64,000 bases of DNA, from NCBI GenBank assembly GCA_040954595.2, contig CM082578.2, positions 1,612,001 through 1,676,000 on the forward strand. The letters are read 5' to 3'. The position numbers and the translations under genes were made by a program. Below, one piece after another: positions 58,991 through 64,000 of this stretch. The notes beneath the pieces were generated by a model that was given only the letters and a program-made list of their open reading frames with translations, was not told the origin of the DNA and made no database searches. The stretch is from Balanoglossus misakiensis (taxonomy: Eukaryota; Hemichordata). Positions within the stretch are counted from its first letter, which is position 1. Each line of letters begins with the position of its first letter.

Positions 58991-58996
58991 AAAAAA

Positions 58997-60443
58997 TTAA
59001 AGCTGCGAGCAGCATTGTCGGGCCCAAGCGCTGATCTTGAATTATATATGCACAGTATGAATGAGAAGAAACAGAATTTTCTATCGGATGTATTATCTCA
59101 TGACATAACAAGGACGTGTGTATTTTTGCTGCTTAAATAGGGTGAAGTAGGTCAAAGGTCACCTGAGGTCACCCAACATTTGGGCAATTTTTTTTGACCC
59201 ATACTGGTCCATGTCCTACAAAAACCAAAACTCTAGCTCTATTGGTTCGCCTGTAATTAGGTATGTGCATATTTAATGAGGTCAGCAGGTGTCACAGGTG
59301 ACCCAAAAATGTGGCTTTACATTTTGGTCCCATCCTACCAAATGCCATGGCTGTATCTGCTCTGGATGCTGAGATATGCGAAAGTAGGTCAAAGGTCACC
59401 AGAGGTCACCCAACATTTGGGCAAAAAATTTTGAACCCATACTGGTCTGTGTCCAACAAAAACCAAACCTCTAGCTCTATTGGTTCTCCTGTAATTAGCT
59501 ATGCACATAATTAATGAGGTCAGCAGAGGTCAAAGGGGTCATGAAAAGTAGCAAAATATTTTGATCACACACTAATCCACATGCATCAAAAACCAAAAGT
59601 CTAGCCCTATAGGTTAGCCTGGAATTAGATATGCTGAAATAATAACGTGTGATATGTAGGTCAAAGGTCATGTGAAAAATCGCCAAAAAATTGTAACATA
59701 TTTTAGTCACATGACGATTGATATCCATAAAAAGAATTTGCATGCTATCAATTTTTAAACTAGAAAAAGGAATTTCAATTTTTCACTGCTTTTTACAAAA
59801 TCCAATATGGCCGCCATAATCTTCGACCAATCACAATGCTCTTTGCAAACTTGATAGACATCAGTGTAGTGACCATACTCCCCGAATCTTGCGACTCAGT
59901 CATCGCCCGTTCTGGAGAAGAAGATTTTTGGAGTTTAACTATGGTTTTTCGAAAATCCAATATGGCCGCCATAATCTTCGACCAATCACAATGATCTTCG
60001 CAAACTTGATAGACATCAGTTAGGTGACCACATACCCCAAACCCCGTGGCTCGGTTATCACCGGTTCTGGAGAAGAAGATTTTTGAAATTTAAGCCAGAT
60101 TTCAGAAAAAAAATTGTAGCAAAAAAACTGCAACATTTACAGCAAAATATCCAATTACAAAAATGATGGGTAGAAGGTAGTCTACCTGCATGCCAAATTT
60201 GAAGTCGATCTGACTTGTAGTTTCTGAGATCTGAGATTTGCATTTTTTCAGAAAATCCAATATGGCCGCCAGGTCACGTGACTAATTAAGTATTCACAAG
60301 TCACTGCACATCTACTCATAGACCTTGACCACTGTAGCAAGTTTGAGCAGTGTACCTGCAGTAGTTTCAGAGATTTAGTTGGCCGAAGAATTGACACAAG
60401 AATAAAGAAAGAAAGAAAGAAAGAAAGCAAGCAAGCAAGAAAG
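58997..60443 (+). repeat. DR1-repeat family, full-length unit 1
   Basis: It begins AAAGCTGCGAGCAGCATTGTC and ends in (GAAA)n/(GCAA)n. It contains DR1 motifs at 59149, 59386 and 59658, two blocks with AATATGGCCGCCATAATC, and a block with CTTGATAGACATCAG. The head-to-tail layout with a simple-repeat tail is reminiscent of non-LTR-type mobilisation, but no coding region is present. Confidence 0.7.
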
Positions 60444-60447
60444 AATT

Positions 60448-61565
60448 AAAGCTGCAAGCAGCATTGTCCGGGCCCAAGCTCTATTATCTGATCTGATGCT
60501 AATATAGTGTTAAGTAGGTCAAAGGTCACCCGAGGTCACCCAACATTTGGGCAAAATATTTTGACCCCATACTGGTCCATGTATAACAAAAACAAAACCT
60601 CTAGGTCTATTGGTTCATCATTAATTAGGTATGCGCATATTTAATGAGGTCACCAGAGGTCAAAGGGGTCATGAAAAGTAGCAAAAATTTTTGATCACAT
60701 ACAAAACCACATACATCAAAAACCAAACTTATAGCCCTATTGGTTAGCCTGGAATTAGATATGCAGAAAAATGATGCGTCAAAAGTAGGTCAAAGGTCAT
60801 TGCCAAAATTACCAAAATATTTATAGCTTATTCTTGTCATATGATGATTCATATCCATAAAAAGAATTTCTGTGCTATCAATTTTTAGGCTAGAAACGGA
60901 ATTTTTACTTTTTAATCGTTGTTCACAAAATCCAATATGGCCGCCAAAATCTTCGACCAATCACAATGATCTTAGCAAACTTGATAGACATCAGTGTAGT
61001 GACCATACTCCCCAAATCTTGTGACTTGGTTATCGCTGGTTCTTGGGAAGAAGATTTTTGAAATTTTACTAGGGTTTTTCGAAAATCCAATATGGCCGCC
61101 ATAATCTTCGACCAATCACAATGATCTTCGCAAACTTGATAGACCTCAGTTTGGTGACCACATACCCCAAACCCAGTGTCTCGGTTATCACCGGTTCTGG
61201 AGAAGAAGATTTTTGAAATTTAAGCCAGATTTCAGAAAAAAAATTGTAGCAAAAAAACTGCAACTTTGTCAGCATAATTTCCAATTACAAAAATGATGGG
61301 CAGAAGGTAGTCTACCTGCACGCCAAATTTGAAGTCGATCTGACTTGTAGTTTCTGAGATCTGAGATTTGCATATTTTCAGAAAATCCAAGATGGCTGCC
61401 AGGTCATGTGACTAATTAGAAATTCAAGGGTTCAATGCACGACTTCTCATTGACCTTGACCACTGTAGCAAGTTTCAGAAGTGTACCTGCAGTGGTGTCT
61501 GAGATCTAGAGCGACAAAGAATTGACACAAGAATAAAGAAAGAAAGAAAGAAAGAAGAAAGAAAA
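60448..61565 (+). repeat. DR1-repeat family, unit 2
   Basis: It starts AAAGCTGCAAGCAGCATTGTC, is colinear with unit 1 with internal deletions, has DR1 motifs at 60526 and 60787, and ends in (GAAA)n at 61534-61562. Confidence 0.7.
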
Positions 61566-61582
61566 ACCCCAACGAAACCAAT

Positions 61583-61716
61583 AGGGCCCAAGCGCTGGCT
61601 TGCGCTTGGGCCCTAAAAATTCCAACGAAACCAATAGGGCCCAAGCGCTTGCGTGCGCTTGGGCCCTAACAACACGATTTCAAGAGGGTTTCGAGACCAG
61701 AGGGTCTCGAAACCCT
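61583..61716. repeat. Three consecutive perfect or near-perfect hairpins
   Basis: Hairpins at 61583-61614 and 61636-61667 share AGGGCCCAAGCGC stems (13 bp or more). A third at 61685-61716 has an AGGGTTTCGAGACC stem. The first two stems repeat the GGGCCCAAGC head of the DR1-repeat family in inverted form. Confidence 0.75.
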
Positions 61717-61732
61717 AATAAAGAATTATATA

Positions 61733-64000
61733 ATTAAATAAAGAATTATATAAAAATAATAATTTTAATAATAATAGGTCCGATTTCCACAAAAAATTCA
61801 CCATAGGGGTATCTTGGCTCAATAAGAACAAAAATGATATCCGTTTAGTGATCACATGTTTCTATGGCAACCATTTTTGGGCTGAAATTATGCTTTTTGT
61901 GCTAAGAGAGGGTATCACAAGTCAATTTACATAATAATTGGTTGGATTTGAACACAAAATCACACTGGCAGTATTTTTGTTCACAAAGAAAACATTTGGG
62001 GTTTATTTTCCGAATGCACAATAATAAGTTGGTGAAATTTGGCTTTTCTTTCAAGACAGAGGAACTGCGCATGTGCAGAAAAACTGGCAATGCAGCCTGC
62101 CGATTTCCACAGTGTAACTACAAAAAAATTCCAGACTGTCGACCAGTTTTAAAACATAAATTCATTGGTATTGCATAAACGTTTACCGTCTATTTGTTGT
62201 TGTATGACATGGGTTATTGAATGAAGGCAGTTACAGGACACACTCGTAGAAGTACACTGTTTGAGTATTGACGGCGAGTCTGTGTTAAATTTGGCAGTTC
62301 AGCGTGACTTCAACACTAAATAGACAACTAGAAGAAAAGTCTGCAAACTTCTAAATTTCTGGAAATGTTTTATTTGGTATTGTTATGAAATAATTTTCGT
62401 CTATGAAGAATCAAATCTCAGCGACGCACGATAGCTTCTGATGAATGCGAAGACCTGTTAGCTGACACGCAAATACAGCCAAAACATAAAATTCAACATT
62501 GAAAACGGAACCGCGAGATGCCTCGTGTGTCTGTCATGTCACCTCGTCTGAGAAAACAATAAAATTCCCGAGAAATAATAACACGAAATCCAAAATATCG
62601 TGATAACATTTCTTCATTTCTCTGATTCTATTTGGCTGCCTTGTATTGTAAACATTGCGTCCGTTTGACACCGACACAAACGTAGCATAACTCAGAGGTC
62701 AATACTTTGATTAAAAACAATAATTTTAACACTAACCTTCCTGTTCCACGATATCTGCGGTTTATATGGCGCTCAAATCTCATGATATGTGCAATTCTAA
62801 AGCCAACTGGGGTATTATTCCTGTCGTTTTAGCCACGAAAACTGGGCAGACGACACAACGCGAAACAGCTCGTTCACACTCAGTTGACATCGCGTGATTC
62901 CACAGCGCGCGCAAACATACGAAAAATTGCTACAATGTTGTACGTAAATAAACTCGGTCTCCAACTCGTGTTGGGTTTCGAGCGAAGTTTTGTACCTCAG
63001 ATCTGTCGTACACACGCCACCAGACTCACCGGGTAACAAGGTTTTAAATAGTGTTTAACAATACCCGAGGTCTTTTTGTGAATATTAGGTAGAAAATCTC
63101 CAACCGAACGCGTTGAAACGTCGTCTGCAATTTTAGATACATAGGCCACTTTGAAAAATGTTGTCTTTATGAATCTGAAGTATCACGAATGATTGTACAG
63201 AAAATCCACCCGTGCTTATTAAATTGATAGATTGTTTATATAATTCTTTAAACCCCTTAACTGGTAATAATAATTAAATAAAGAATTATATAAAAATAAT
63301 AATTTTAATAATAATAGGACCGATTTCCACAAAAAATTCACCATAGGGGTTTCTTGGCTCAATAAGAACAAAAATGATATCCGTTTAGTGATCACATGTT
63401 TCTATGGCAACCATTTTGGGGCTGAAATTATGCTTTTTGTGCTAAGAGAGGGTATCACAAGTCAATTTACATAATAATTGGTTGGATTTGAACACAAAAT
63501 CACACTGGCAGTATTTTTGTTCACAAAGAAAATATTTGGGGTTTATTTTCCGAATGCACAATAATAAGTTGGTGAAATTTGACTTTTCTTTCAAGACAGA
63601 GGAACTGCGCATGTGCAGAAAAACTGGCAATGCTGCCTGCCGATTTCCACAGTGTAACTACAAAAAAATACAAGATACAATAGTATCGTTAAGGAATCCA
63701 ATCAATCGATTGTTCATGCATTTCCAGACTGTCGACCAGTTTTAAAACATAAATTCATTGGTATTGCATAAACGTTTACCGTCTATTTGTTGTTGTATGA
63801 CATGGGTTATTGAAGGAAGGCAGTTACAGGACACACTCGTAGAAGTACACTGTTTGAGTATTGACAGCGAGTCTGTGTTAAATTTGGCAGTTCAGCGTGA
63901 CTTCAACACTAAATAGACAACTAGCAGAAAAGTCTGCAAACTTCTAAATTTCTGGAAATGTTTTATTTGGTATGGTTATGAAATAATTTTCGTCTATGAA
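61733..64000 (+). repeat. 1.54-kb tandem duplication (second copy runs off the window)
   Basis: Sequence from about 61733 recurs from about 63273 at an offset of 1,540 bp with few differences, continuing to the window end. The second copy has an extra ~50 bp near 63670-63720. Both contain a 62-78-codon frame with no recognised domain. No gene is supported. Confidence 0.75.

Overview
The window is eukaryotic, almost certainly animal, DNA made largely of nested transposable elements. Evidence: spliced genes with GT/AG introns, a BEL/Pao LTR retrotransposon (an animal-specific lineage), two PIF/Harbinger elements, a Helentron-type Helitron, many MITEs and microsatellites, and one exon that looks like the tail of the ER ubiquitin-conjugating enzyme UBE2J1. 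The mix suggests an aquatic invertebrate (hemichordate, lancelet, cnidarian or mollusc), but the sequence alone does not settle the species.

Layout. 1-7.1 kb: two diverged copies of a ~2-kb segment (278-2095 and 5001-7080), each bordered by a Harbinger-type MITE; the second copy carries a 5'-truncated LINE that the first lacks. 7.2-13 kb: no convincing gene, but several fold-back elements, including a 158-bp element with a 9-bp target duplication and a 981-bp TA-flanked element. 13.3-19.1 kb: a decayed PIF/Harbinger element with inverted subterminal arrays, a frameshifted companion gene and a frameshifted transposase. 19.6-20.2 kb: a probable last exon of a UBE2J1 homologue on the minus strand. 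21-24.3 kb: a second PIF/Harbinger transposase in four exons, with a companion exon antisense inside its third intron. 24.5-25.7 kb: a repeat array with nuclear-receptor-like DR1 motifs.

25.7-57.1 kb is the centrepiece: a very large Helentron candidate. In order it carries a three-exon RPA-like ssDNA-binding gene (27762-33861), an unidentified exon at 36969-37110, and one huge Rep-helicase-endonuclease reading frame beginning at 39494 or 39569. That frame encodes a C76-like protease region, an OTU protease, a cysteine-rich region, the HUH/two-Tyr Rep nuclease, a Pif1-like helicase and a C-terminal AP-type endonuclease. It is broken twice: by an in-frame TGA at 44594, and by a complete BEL/Pao element (46867-53442) with identical 348-bp LTRs and an AATGT target duplication, lying between helicase and endonuclease. 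Removing the insertion arithmetically leaves the frame continuous (2,652 codons from 39569).

57.1-64 kb: tandem copies of the same DR1-containing repeat family, three consecutive hairpins, and a 1.54-kb tandem duplication running off the window end. Functionally, the host contribution is small (the UBE2J1-like exon); nearly everything else is mobile DNA at different ages. The BEL insertion is youngest, the Helentron is recent but disabled, and the Harbinger elements and the segmental duplication are older.
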